DNA of 14,355 nucleotides from Euryarchaeota archaeon UBA486 (GCA_002497765.1 DAET01000065.1:1-14355), one strand, 5' to 3'; numbered from the stretch's first letter, positions 1 to 6,358 are shown. Notes: a model not told the origin generated them from the letters alone. Made by a program: numbers and translations.

Positions 1-340
1 CCCAAGGTTGGTTCAAGAGGTCCGCTGCGTTTTCCGCTAAGCCGTGAATGTAGCTGGCTTTCGGCCGCGTGACACCACAGGCCGCGATGCTCGGCTGGTC
101 GGTGGCCAGCACGGCCTCAGGCGTAACTTCGCCGAGGTGGTCCACCAGTCTGCCCCATATGGCGTCGGCGGCGAGGACGGAAATTTGTTGGCCCACGATG
201 GAACGAACCAAGGTTTGGAACAGGTCGTCTCGGCTGGTGATGCCGTCGGGCCCAAACTCTTCGACCACCGGCCCGAGCAACGCGTCCTTGGCAAGAAACT
301 CGTGGGCGTCCTGCCACCAGTCTGGAATTCGTCCGCTCAT
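1..340 (-). CDS. alkA: DNA-3-methyladenine glycosylase II-like (AlkA family), 3'-truncated
   Basis: Base-excision-repair glycosylase of the HhH-GPD superfamily, which removes alkylated bases from DNA. Only the first 113 residues lie in the window; the gene runs off the left edge, so the helix-hairpin-helix and catalytic Asp are not visible. The ATG at 340-338 gives an N-terminus MSGRIPDWWQ typical of the family. The segment LVRSIVGQQIS (residues 44-54) is the hallmark of AlkA-type proteins, and CGVTRPKASYIHGLAE (88-103) matches the conserved stretch in which family members have a G-x-S/T-R-x-K-A pattern. It is divergent from the HD-domain gene, with 50 bases between the two start codons. The family call is good; the lesion specificity is unknown. 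Confidence 0.85.
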   Translation of the reverse strand, partial: MSGRIPDWWQDAHEFLAKDALLGPVVEEFGPDGITSRDDLFQTLVRSIVGQQISVLAADAIWGRLVDHLGEVTPEAVLATDQPSIAACGVTRPKASYIHGLAENAADLLNQPW

Positions 341-362
341 GCTGATTGCTTTGGGGGTGAGG

Positions 363-369
363 TTTTCAA
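363..369. promoter_or_regulatory. Putative shared TATA-like element of a divergent promoter
   Basis: The only A/T-rich patch in the 50-base divergent gap is TTTTCAA (plus) / TTGAAAA (minus). Its centre is about 25-26 bases from both start codons, the spacing expected for an archaeal TATA box driving leaderless transcripts. It may therefore serve both genes. The match to a canonical TATA box is weak. Confidence 0.35.
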
Positions 370-390
370 CACGCGCTTCAAGCCTGCACC

Positions 391-855
391 ATGCGAGACA
401 CCCTGATGGCCTACCTCGGTCTCAAAGACGTGCTGCGTCAAGGCTGGGTCAACGCCGGCGTGGAGGCGCCCGAGTCCGTCGCCGCCCACTCGTGGGGTAT
501 GGCCGTTCTCGCCCTGAAACTCTGCCCGGAGGACCTGAGCCTCGAGCACGTGCTGAAACTCTGTTTGGTTCACGACCTTCCTGAGGTCATCGTCGGCGAT
601 CTGACGCCCGCCGACGACCGATCGACCAAAGCGGCCGATGAACGAACCGCCATGCAGGAACTTGCACCGGAGTGGGTTGCCTTGTTTGACGAATACGAAC
701 AGCAATCAACGCCGGAAGCCGTCTTCGTGCGTTCCCTCGACAAGTTGGACATGGCCCTTCAAGCCAAGGTCTACATGGAACGGACCGACCTTGACCTCAA
801 TCAGTTCATTGAGAGCGCTCGAAAAACGCTCGGCGACCACGACCTGCTCCGCTGA
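391..855 (+). CDS. HD-domain 5'-deoxynucleotidase-like phosphohydrolase (YfbR/HDDC2 type)
   Basis: A 154-residue HD_3-family protein. Relatives such as E. coli YfbR and human HDDC2 are metal-dependent 5'-nucleotidases acting on deoxynucleoside monophosphates. The metal ligands are visible: H33 in VAAHSWGM, H61-D62 in CLVHDLPE with E65 and D70 (VGDLTPAD) behind them, and D117 in RSLDKLDM. The length is slightly short for the family but includes all the motif helices. The ATG at 391 is the first in frame; another in-frame ATG at 406 would remove five residues without touching a motif. The product is probably soluble and involved in dNMP turnover; substrate range is inferred from the family only. 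Confidence 0.85.
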   Translation: MRDTLMAYLGLKDVLRQGWVNAGVEAPESVAAHSWGMAVLALKLCPEDLSLEHVLKLCLVHDLPEVIVGDLTPADDRSTKAADERTAMQELAPEWVALFDEYEQQSTPEAVFVRSLDKLDMALQAKVYMERTDLDLNQFIESARKTLGDHDLLR

Positions 856-871
856 GGGCAAAGCCGACAAG

Positions 872-880
872 AACAAAAAG
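872..880 (+). promoter_or_regulatory. Possible tRNA promoter (A-rich element)
   Basis: The A-rich run AACAAAAAG ends 26 bases before the first base of the tRNA-Gln, the expected TATA-box position for an archaeal tRNA gene. It is immediately followed by the inverted repeat AGCGG-AA-CCGCT (879-890). This is position-based inference only. Confidence 0.3.
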
Positions 881-905
881 CGGAACCGCTCCGACCGACT
901 TACAC

Positions 906-978
906 AGCCCGATAGTGTAGGGGTCCATCATGGTGGGTTTTGGTCCCGCCGACCTCGGTTCGAATCCGAGTCGGGCTA
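906..978 (+). tRNA. tRNA-Gln (anticodon TTG)
   Basis: A cloverleaf can be folded by hand. The acceptor AGCCCGA (906-912) pairs perfectly with TCGGGCT (971-977), with discriminator A978. The D arm has a short GTG/CAT stem. The anticodon stem is GTGGG/CCCGC with one G-U pair, and the loop TTTTGGT (938-944) places anticodon TTG at 940-942. The T stem is CTCGG/CCGAG with loop TTCGAAT. The bases after the discriminator are CCT, so the CCA end is not encoded and must be added by the CCA-adding enzyme. No intron is seen. The minus-strand gene next door ends only three bases past the tRNA. Confidence 0.95.
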
Positions 979-981
979 CCT

Positions 982-1803
982 TCATTCTCCAAGTGGCGCA
1001 AAAGAGAGACCGGCATGAATGGCTGCACCAAGCAGACTGTAGACCAGCCCAAACAACACAGCGCCTACATAGCCGCTGCTTTCCAAGTCCCCGTTTCCAA
1101 GACCAAGCGGAGACGAGGCCACTGGGGAGAGAATCATGTGCATGACGATGGCGAAAAACCATGTGATGCACGCAAAATAGTACATGCCTTTCCCAATCAA
1201 TTCCACGAGGTATGCGGCTCCAACTGGCATGTCAAATACGGCTTGGTCATATAGAATTGAGGTTGTGCGAAGCACGATCATGAGAATCATGGATATGAGC
1301 GCAATCAACATCATCACCTGGTAGGTGTTTCCAGCGGAATCCCATGCTTCCATTCCATCAATCATTCCATCGATGCCCTCGCATTTTTCACCGGTAAACT
1401 GCAAGCATTCTTGGTTAAGATTTGTCAAATAATCAATCATGTAGGTGTACTTGAAATCTCCATTCAATCCGTAGATGTTGTACATGGTCATCGTGTCTGC
1501 GCTGTATGTGAACTCAACCCCTTGGGAAATTTCCTCGTCGGTCAAGGTCACGGTGTAAAGCGGGTCTGCACCGAAGCACATCCACAGAGCAATGATCGAA
1601 ATACCAACCAACACGACCTGTGCAACAGCGACAGGATTGATGGCCGACAAATCAAATTGAGGCCGATAATATTCCTCTGTAGATTCATCTTCACTCGTGT
1701 TCCATTCGAATTCTCCCTCGCAATAAGGGCATGCAAATTCTCCAGAAGCGTCGTCGTCGAGTTCGATTTCTTCCTCGCAGTGCGGGCAGAGAATCTCGAC
1801 CAT
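982..1803 (-). CDS. Zinc-ribbon membrane protein of unknown function (paralogue 1)
   Basis: A 273-residue protein not assigned to a named family. Residues 1-35 form a small zinc ribbon with two CPxC knuckles (C6/C9 and C25/C28, separated by an acidic EIELDDDASGEFA stretch). An acidic linker (36-55) follows, then a membrane segment at about 57-78. Next is a roughly 85-residue polar region, probably extracytoplasmic, with cysteines C133 and C141. Three further hydrophobic segments lie at about 162-182, 193-222 and 242-266. The N-terminal 35 residues match those of the protein at 1863-2270 in 32 positions, but the membrane parts are unrelated. The start is supported by a TATA-like box 26 bases upstream, implying a leaderless mRNA. 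The 3' end converges on tRNA-Gln with a three-base gap. The zinc ribbon probably faces the cytoplasm; any role in signalling or partner binding is speculation. Confidence 0.8.
   Translation of the reverse strand: MVEILCPHCEEEIELDDDASGEFACPYCEGEFEWNTSEDESTEEYYRPQFDLSAINPVAVAQVVLVGISIIALWMCFGADPLYTVTLTDEEISQGVEFTYSADTMTMYNIYGLNGDFKYTYMIDYLTNLNQECLQFTGEKCEGIDGMIDGMEAWDSAGNTYQVMMLIALISMILMIVLRTTSILYDQAVFDMPVGAAYLVELIGKGMYYFACITWFFAIVMHMILSPVASSPLGLGNGDLESSGYVGAVLFGLVYSLLGAAIHAGLSFAPLGE
1699..1803 (-). repeat. Duplicated zinc-ribbon coding segment, copy 1
   Basis: These 105 bases encode residues 1-35 of the gene at 982-1803. They align without gaps to 2166-2270, with 17 differences by hand count (about 84% identity). 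Only three differences change the protein, so the peptide sequence is under constraint. The similarity continues into the upstream promoter and stops abruptly after residue 35. Confidence 0.8.
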
Positions 1804-1824
1804 GAAACCACAATGGCATCACAC

Positions 1825-1840
1825 GGTATATTCCTTTTCC
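1825..1840 (-). promoter_or_regulatory. BRE/TATA-like promoter of zinc-ribbon gene 1
   Basis: Read on the minus strand this is GGAAAAGGAATATACC: a purine-rich BRE-like GAAAAGG followed by AATATA. The TATA-like centre is about 26 bases from the ATG at 1803, so the transcript is probably leaderless. The promoter of the paralogue at 2294-2308 has the same layout and a similar sequence (GGCGAAAGGAATAAT). Confidence 0.6.
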
Positions 1841-1862
1841 CGTCGCCGAGCAAAACCCTTGA

Positions 1863-2270
1863 CTATGTTCGCAGAACACGCGCTATACCAAGCAGAAGAA
1901 TACTCAATCCCCAAAATCCAACCGCGAGGGAGAGCAAAAAACCTGCACCAGCAATGCCCATCATAACCACAACCCCGATGCCACCCAGATTGTCAGTTGA
2001 CCCCTCGCCAGCCGCACCCCATAGGACAGAACTGAAACCAAACCCGACCACACTGGCCACCAAGAGGGCAAGGCCGGTGAGAAGCAGGCTACCAGAAAAG
2101 AATCCACTCACAAGGGTGAGCAGAAGGCTGTCTGGCTCGTCAAATTGTTCGACCTCTGGTTGTATGTTCCACTCGAACTCACCTCCACAGTGGGGGCAAG
2201 CGAATTCTCCGGAAGCGTCGTCGTCGAGTTCAATCTCTTGCTCGCAGTGGGGGCAGAGGATCTCGACCAT
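1863..2270 (-). CDS. Zinc-ribbon membrane protein of unknown function (paralogue 2)
   Basis: A 135-residue protein, not recognised as a named family. Residues 1-35 are the same zinc ribbon as in the neighbouring gene (C6, C9, C25, C28; differences E11Q, Y27H, E29G). A short acidic linker and then two long hydrophobic stretches follow at about 48-85 and 96-132, enough for three or four membrane passes. It lacks the large polar loop of paralogue 1. I chose the ATG at 2270, not the in-frame ATG at 2291, because it matches the paralogue's start exactly and a TATA-like box at 2294-2299 would lie on top of the longer start. The gene is 59 bases upstream of paralogue 1 and has its own promoter, so the two need not share a transcript. 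Confidence 0.75.
   Translation of the reverse strand: MVEILCPHCEQEIELDDDASGEFACPHCGGEFEWNIQPEVEQFDEPDSLLLTLVSGFFSGSLLLTGLALLVASVVGFGFSSVLWGAAGEGSTDNLGGIGVVVMMGIAGAGFLLSLAVGFWGLSILLLGIARVLRT
2166..2270 (-). repeat. Duplicated zinc-ribbon coding segment, copy 2
   Basis: Partner of the segment at 1699-1803. Both copies encode the same 35-residue zinc-ribbon module fused to different membrane domains. Confidence 0.8.
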
Positions 2271-2293
2271 ACGGCAAGCATACCATCTCAACG

Positions 2294-2308
2294 ATTATTC
2301 CTTTCGCC
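2294..2308 (-). promoter_or_regulatory. BRE/TATA-like promoter of zinc-ribbon gene 2
   Basis: On the minus strand this reads GGCGAAAGGAATAAT, a BRE-like CGAAAGG followed by AATAAT. It is centred about 26-27 bases upstream of the ATG at 2270. It parallels the element before the paralogue, including a preceding CGGCG-CGG stretch, so the promoter seems to have been duplicated together with the zinc-ribbon codons. Confidence 0.6.
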
Positions 2309-2348
2309 GACGCCGTCCAAACGAATACGCATCTTCATGAACGGCATG

Positions 2349-2368
2349 CCTGTGCAATTAAGCACAGG
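2349..2368. promoter_or_regulatory. Perfect 7-bp inverted repeat upstream of the acyl-CoA dehydrogenase gene
   Basis: CCTGTGC-AATTAA-GCACAGG is a perfect dyad with a 6-base A/T spacer. It sits 8-27 bases before the chosen ATG at 2376, and its right arm overlaps the Shine-Dalgarno-like AGGTGAG (2366-2372). It could be an operator for a dimeric regulator near the transcription start, or an RNA hairpin that masks the ribosome-binding site. No regulator gene is in the window to decide between these. Confidence 0.5.
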
Positions 2369-2375
2369 TGAGACG

Positions 2376-3221
2376 ATGATTCAGAGCATTGGCGTAATCG
2401 GCGCAGGACAAATGGGCAACGGCATCGCACAGGTGGCCGCATGTGCGGGCTACGATGTCGTGATGATTGACATCAAAGACGAGTACGTTGACAAGGGTCT
2501 CGGAACCATTCAGTTCTCGCTTGGGAAACTTGTGAGCAAGGAACGCATGACGCAAGACGATGCCGACGCCGCTCTTGCTCGAATCACCACGGGTACGGAC
2601 CGAAGCCTGTGCGCAGATTGCGACCTCGTGGTGGAAGCCGTGCCCGAGATCCTCTCGCTGAAGCAGGAGATCTTCACCGAACTTGACAGCCTGTGCAAGC
2701 CGGAAACCATTCTGGCGTCCAACACCTCGTCCATCTCCATCACCACCATCGCCGCTTCCACGCAGCGACCCGAAAAGGTCATCGGGATGCATTTCATGAA
2801 CCCGGTTCCCATCATGAAACTCGTTGAAATCATCAACGGCGCAGACACCAGCGAATCGACGAACGCCGCCGTGGTGGAAGCAGCCGAAACGATGGGCAAG
2901 ACCGCTCTCTCCTGCAACGACGCCCCCGGCTTTGTGTCGAACCGCATTCTGTGCCCGATGATCAACGAAGCCATCCTCACGCTTCAGGAAGGTGTGGCCG
3001 AGCCCGAAGCCATCGACGGCATCATGAAACTCGGCATGAATCACCCCATCGGCCCGCTGGCGCTGTCGGATTTGATCGGCAACGATACCGTGCTTCACAT
3101 CATGAACGTCCTCTACGAGGGTTTTGGAACGGAGAAATACGCACCAGCCCCGCTGTTGGTTCAGATGGTTGACGAAGGCAAACTCGGCCGAAAGTCCGGC
3201 CAAGGCTTCTACACCTACTGA
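2376..3221 (+). CDS. hbd: 3-hydroxyacyl-CoA dehydrogenase (3-hydroxybutyryl-CoA dehydrogenase type)
   Basis: NAD(P)-dependent oxidation of (S)-3-hydroxyacyl-CoA to 3-oxoacyl-CoA, or the reverse, in beta-oxidation or butyrate-type pathways. The 281-residue length is that of the stand-alone monofunctional enzyme. The Rossmann motif GAGQMG is at residues 9-14, with acidic D32 at the end of strand 2, which favours NAD. Catalytic-region residues are S118 (SNTSS), H139 in GMHFMNPVP, E151 in VEII, and N189 in GFVSNR. The C-terminal 3HCDH domain ends in GRKSGQGFYTY. The ATG at 2376 gives the canonical N-terminus MIQSIGVIGAGQMG and has AGGTGAG four bases upstream. In-frame ATGs at 2337 and 2346 would add 13 or 10 non-conserved residues. 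It is followed at once by an SDR gene, probably co-transcribed. Confidence 0.93.
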   Translation: MIQSIGVIGAGQMGNGIAQVAACAGYDVVMIDIKDEYVDKGLGTIQFSLGKLVSKERMTQDDADAALARITTGTDRSLCADCDLVVEAVPEILSLKQEIFTELDSLCKPETILASNTSSISITTIAASTQRPEKVIGMHFMNPVPIMKLVEIINGADTSESTNAAVVEAAETMGKTALSCNDAPGFVSNRILCPMINEAILTLQEGVAEPEAIDGIMKLGMNHPIGPLALSDLIGNDTVLHIMNVLYEGFGTEKYAPAPLLVQMVDEGKLGRKSGQGFYTY

Positions 3222-3230
3222 GGTGGGCTT

Positions 3231-3986
3231 GTGGGCGAACTCAACGGTCAAACCTACCTCGTCACCGGTGCCTCGAAAGGCATCGGTCGCTCCATTTCCC
3301 TTGAACTGGCCAACCACGGTGCTCAAGTGATTCTTCTGTCGAGGGCAAGCGGGGAGCTCGACCAAACCCTTGCCACCGTCCAGTCCTCCGCTCCAACGTC
3401 CTTTGCCGTGACGTGCGACCTCGGCGAGGCTTCCTCCATCGATGCGGCTGTCCACCACATTCTCGCCGAGGTCAGTGAACTCCACGGTTTGGTGCACAAC
3501 GCTGGCGACATTCATCCGATCAAGCCGCTGTTCGGTGCGGACACCGCCGACTGGACGCGTTCCATGATGGTCAACCTCGTCGGTGTGCAGCATCTCACGC
3601 AGGCACTTGGGTCGGCGCTCCAGGGCGAACATCGTACTCGGGTCACCACCATTTCAAGCGGCGCAGCACTTCGCCCGTTGGCGTCCTGGTCGGCGTACTG
3701 CACCGCCAAGGCAGGCCTTGACATGTGGACGCGTTGCTTGGCCGAGGAAGGTGCACAACACAACATCACGGCGGTCTCGGTCGCACCCGGCATTGTCGAT
3801 ACGGGAATGCAAACCGCCATTCGCTCGGCTCCACCTGAAGATTTCCCGCTGCTCGACAACTTTGTCGGCTACCACGTGAACGGTGACCTGTCCGATGCAG
3901 ACACCGTCGCCAAGGCGCTGTATGGTCTCATTACGGCGCACACGGAAGGGCAATCAGGTCAGCGTTTTGACGTTAGGGATTTGTAG
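3231..3986 (+). CDS. Short-chain dehydrogenase/reductase, sepiapterin/benzil reductase-like
   Basis: A classical SDR of 251 residues, cytoplasmic, NAD(P)-dependent. TGASKGIG (12-19) is the cofactor motif, NAG is at 90-92, the catalytic Ser is in ISSG (141-144), and Tyr/Lys are Y156 and K160 in SAYCTAK. R38 after strand 2 (LLSRAS) suggests NADPH. The block SAYCTAKAGLDMWTR, followed by APGIVDTGMQ, resembles sepiapterin reductases and B. subtilis YueD-type benzil reductases more than FabG. The start is a GTG at 3231 with GAGGTGGG just upstream, overlapping the previous stop codon (nine-base gap), so it is probably translated from the same mRNA. The substrate is unknown; partnership with the acyl-CoA dehydrogenase is suggested only by position. 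Confidence 0.88.
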   Translation: MGELNGQTYLVTGASKGIGRSISLELANHGAQVILLSRASGELDQTLATVQSSAPTSFAVTCDLGEASSIDAAVHHILAEVSELHGLVHNAGDIHPIKPLFGADTADWTRSMMVNLVGVQHLTQALGSALQGEHRTRVTTISSGAALRPLASWSAYCTAKAGLDMWTRCLAEEGAQHNITAVSVAPGIVDTGMQTAIRSAPPEDFPLLDNFVGYHVNGDLSDADTVAKALYGLITAHTEGQSGQRFDVRDL

Positions 3987-4051
3987 GAATTCAAGCCTGT
4001 TTGGGCGAAGGGTGATAAGCCAACACCTTGACAGCGGCCTTGAGGGATACC

Positions 4052-4447
4052 ATGCCAGGCACCGACCGTGTTGAGATTCGAACGTTGAAAGTTGGACGAT
4101 TTTGCGTCGTTGACGATGAAGCCTACAAGATTCTGAGCATCTCGAAGTCCAAGCCCGGGAAGCACGGTTCCGCCAAGGCTCGCCTCTCGCTTGAGAGCAT
4201 CTTTACCGGGAAGAAAATCTCCCACGTTGGCACCGTCACCGATTCCATCAACGTCCCCATGATCGAAAAGGGCACGGCCACCGTCACCCACATCGAAGGT
4301 GAGGAAGTTCACGCTATGAACGACCGAGATTACTCCATGATGATTCTCCCCATGCCTTCGGCAGAGTCGGGCATGAACATCGACGCCGGTCAGAAGATCA
4401 TGTGGCAGGAAGCCCTTGGTCGCTACATCATCATCCGAGACCATTGA
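4052..4447 (+). CDS. eif5a: Translation initiation factor 5A (archaeal eIF5A)
   Basis: A 131-residue eIF5A/EF-P homologue that binds stalled ribosomes and promotes peptide-bond formation, for example at polyproline. The N-terminal SH3-like domain carries the loop SKSKPGKHGSAKAR, in which K37 is the expected deoxyhypusine/hypusine lysine. The C-terminal OB-fold covers about residues 70-131. The ATG at 4052 matches usual archaeal N-termini (MPGTDRVEIRTLKVGRF). An in-frame TTG at 4028 would add eight residues with no family support. A weak BRE/TATA-like GCGAAGGGTGATAAG lies at 4005-4019, giving a leader of roughly 10 bases. The gene stands alone, with a hairpin terminator behind it. Modification would need deoxyhypusine synthase, which is not in the window. 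Confidence 0.95.
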   Translation: MPGTDRVEIRTLKVGRFCVVDDEAYKILSISKSKPGKHGSAKARLSLESIFTGKKISHVGTVTDSINVPMIEKGTATVTHIEGEEVHAMNDRDYSMMILPMPSAESGMNIDAGQKIMWQEALGRYIIIRDH

Positions 4448-4460
4448 TGGCGCTTCCACG

Positions 4461-4483
4461 GCCGGAGGCAATCCGGCTTTGTT
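4461..4483 (+). terminator. Hairpin with T-rich tail after eIF5A
   Basis: GCCGGA (4461-4466) and TCCGGC (4472-4477) form a perfect 6-bp stem around the loop GGCAA, followed by TTTGTT. It lies 14 bases after the eIF5A stop and before the promoter of the transporter gene. In archaea the T-rich tail is the main termination signal; the stem may help or may protect the RNA end. Confidence 0.5.
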
Positions 4484-4498
4484 CTCGCTTGTGGCGGG

Positions 4499-4510
4499 TA
4501 TGAATTCATA
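4499..4510 (+). promoter_or_regulatory. TATA-like element of the MFS transporter gene
   Basis: The A/T-rich TATGAATTCATA is centred about 28 bases before the ATG at 4534. This spacing supports 4534 as the start of a nearly leaderless transcript and argues against the in-frame GTG at 4513, which would lie upstream of transcription initiation. Confidence 0.45.
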
Positions 4511-4533
4511 AGGTGATTGAGCCATGCTCACTC

Positions 4534-6321
4534 ATGGAAGGGGCAACAGCGACGATTGAGAACGACCAACGAGTCCGAGGGTATTGTGCCTACGATTGGG
4601 GAAAAAGTGCGTTTGAGACTTCGGTGACAACCGCCATTTTCCCGGCTTGGTTCGCTTACCTTTTTGCCGAAGCCAACGGCATTTCCACCAAACTTCTCGG
4701 CAGCGAATGGACGGCCGACGCCATGTACTCGGCCGCCGTGATGATCGGTGCGCTTCTCGTGGCCATTTGTGCCCCGTCGCTGGGTGTCATCGCTGACCGT
4801 CGCATGATCAAGATGTGGTGGCTCAAAATTCTCACCATCTTGGGCTCGGTCTCTTGTGTCCTTCTCGCCCTCTCGCCCTACCTCGGTGTATCGGCGGGGT
4901 GGATATGGGCGCTGATTATGTTCATGATGGCCAACGTTGGTCTCAACGGTGCTGGCGTGTTCTACAACGCGCTCCTCCCACACATGGGCGATGACTCTGA
5001 AATGGATGCCATCTCCAACAAAGCGTTCGCTGCTGGCTACCTCGGTGGTGGCCTTTTGCTCGTGGTTCACCTCGCCATGGTCATGACGCTCGACGGCGGT
5101 TGGGTGATTCCCTTCGCCATGGCCACCTCGGGTCTTTGGTGGCTGGGCTTCGCTCAGATGACCTTCAGCATGGTGCCTGAGCCTCACATTGAGAACGAGA
5201 TGGAGCCCATGGGCATGGTCGCTTCGACCAAGATGGCGCTTGGCGAAGTCAAGGCTACCCTATCGGACATCAAGAGTTTCCGAACCTTGTTTTTCTACAT
5301 GCTCGCCTACTTCTGTTTCATCGACGGCATCAACTCGGTGACCGCCCTTGCGGGTGTGTTCGGTATTGTGGTGCTCGGCTTGACCACCACCGGCCTCATC
5401 TTGACCATCCTCATCATTCAGTTCGTGGCGGCACCTGCGGCCATCGGCTTCACCAAGCTAGCCGAGAAGTGGGGCACAAAAGGGGCCCTCCAGTTCTCCC
5501 TGGTCTGCTGGTGCTTCGTCATCGTCGGTGCGCTCTCCTTTGCCCCGTTGGAGCTCGAAAACCACGACGAGTACGACATGCAGTACACCTTCAACGAAGA
5601 GACGGGGATGTACGACGCCATCGCCCGAGACGGCGTGAACCCCATCGCAGCCCTTCCTGATGACGATGAACAACAGTGGGCGCTTGAACACGAAGCCATT
5701 CTGCCTGTCCAACAGAACGAGGACTACAAAAGCGGTTATGCCGTTGAATGGGCCGCTGACAAAGACGGGCCTGTGAACGTGAGCGTCACCCTGACGGCGG
5801 AGGCGTTGGCGGCGCTTGAGGCCACCATGGACGAATCTCGGTTCTCTTACAGCATTGAAGGCGGCGAATTCGCCGACACCACCGGTCTGGGCGTGAACCA
5901 TCCCACCAGCCTCGGCGACGGCCTGTTGGATTTCATTCCAAAGACCGCTCGTGCATTGGTGTGGGCGCCGTTGGGCATGTCCGTCTTCTTCCAGTTCTTG
6001 TTGCTGGGTGTCTTTGGCGGAGCGCTCCTCGGTGGCTCCCAAGGGCTGGCTCGCTCCATGTTCGGCCAGATGGTTCCTGAAACCCGCTCGGCTGAGTTCT
6101 TCGGCTTCTTTGGGTTCTTTGGTAAGGTCGCTGCTCTGCTCGGTCCGCTGATCTACTCGGTCATGACCGTCTGGTTTGACTCCCGGGTTGGGATTTTCGC
6201 CATCTCGCTGCTCATCGTGGCCGGTGCCATCATGCTACGCAAGGTCGACGTCGAGGACGGAATTGCCGTCGCACGTGCAGAAGACGAACGCAACCGGCAA
6301 ATGGACAGCGCCACGGCTTGA
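4534..6321 (+). CDS. MFS transporter, UMF1 (Atg22-like) family, with large loop insertion
   Basis: A 595-residue multi-pass membrane protein. The N-terminal YCAYDWGKSAFETSVTTAIF (17-36) is the UMF1-family signature, and the later SQGLARSMF...PETRSAEFFGFFGFFGK (about 502-531) is the second conserved block of the family. Fungal Atg22 exports amino acids from the vacuole; prokaryotic members are mostly uncharacterised. About eight membrane segments lie before residue 340 and four after 475. Between them, residues 340-475 form a hydrophilic, acidic region (DEYDMQ, PDDDEQQ, and so on) absent from ordinary members, which usually have 400-500 residues. The reading frame is continuous through it, so it is a real part of the protein. 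The ATG at 4534 was chosen from promoter spacing; a GTG at 4513 would add seven residues. The gene is 69 bases upstream of the OPT transporter. Substrate unknown. Confidence 0.87.
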   Translation: MEGATATIENDQRVRGYCAYDWGKSAFETSVTTAIFPAWFAYLFAEANGISTKLLGSEWTADAMYSAAVMIGALLVAICAPSLGVIADRRMIKMWWLKILTILGSVSCVLLALSPYLGVSAGWIWALIMFMMANVGLNGAGVFYNALLPHMGDDSEMDAISNKAFAAGYLGGGLLLVVHLAMVMTLDGGWVIPFAMATSGLWWLGFAQMTFSMVPEPHIENEMEPMGMVASTKMALGEVKATLSDIKSFRTLFFYMLAYFCFIDGINSVTALAGVFGIVVLGLTTTGLILTILIIQFVAAPAAIGFTKLAEKWGTKGALQFSLVCWCFVIVGALSFAPLELENHDEYDMQYTFNEETGMYDAIARDGVNPIAALPDDDEQQWALEHEAILPVQQNEDYKSGYAVEWAADKDGPVNVSVTLTAEALAALEATMDESRFSYSIEGGEFADTTGLGVNHPTSLGDGLLDFIPKTARALVWAPLGMSVFFQFLLLGVFGGALLGGSQGLARSMFGQMVPETRSAEFFGFFGFFGKVAALLGPLIYSVMTVWFDSRVGIFAISLLIVAGAIMLRKVDVEDGIAVARAEDERNRQMDSATA

Positions 6322-6358
6322 GCATCGCAACGGTCATGAAGTGCCTCACCAACCCGAG

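Noticed and set aside
879..890. AGCGG-AA-CCGCT inverted repeat before the tRNA
   Set aside because: A two-base loop makes a poor hairpin and five-base arms are expected by chance in GC-rich DNA; it is mentioned only in the tRNA promoter entry.
906..2270. Integrated element using tRNA-Gln as attachment site
   Set aside because: No copy of the tRNA 3' end was found to the right, and there is no integrase or other mobile-element gene; kept only as a low-interest synteny question.
2358..3632. Long open frame on the minus strand opposite the dehydrogenase and SDR genes
   Set aside because: It lies antisense to two genes with clear catalytic motifs, its translation is rich in His/Gly/Asp with no recognisable domain, and such frames are common opposite GC-rich third codon positions.
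377..3999. The 10-mer TTCAAGCCTG upstream of both the HD gene (377-386) and eIF5A (3990-3999)
   Set aside because: Its distance to the start codons differs greatly (about 5 and 53 bases) and only ten bases match, so chance is the simplest explanation.
4513..4533. GTG start for the MFS transporter at 4513
   Set aside because: It would lie only three bases after the TATA-like element, and the seven extra residues have no family support.
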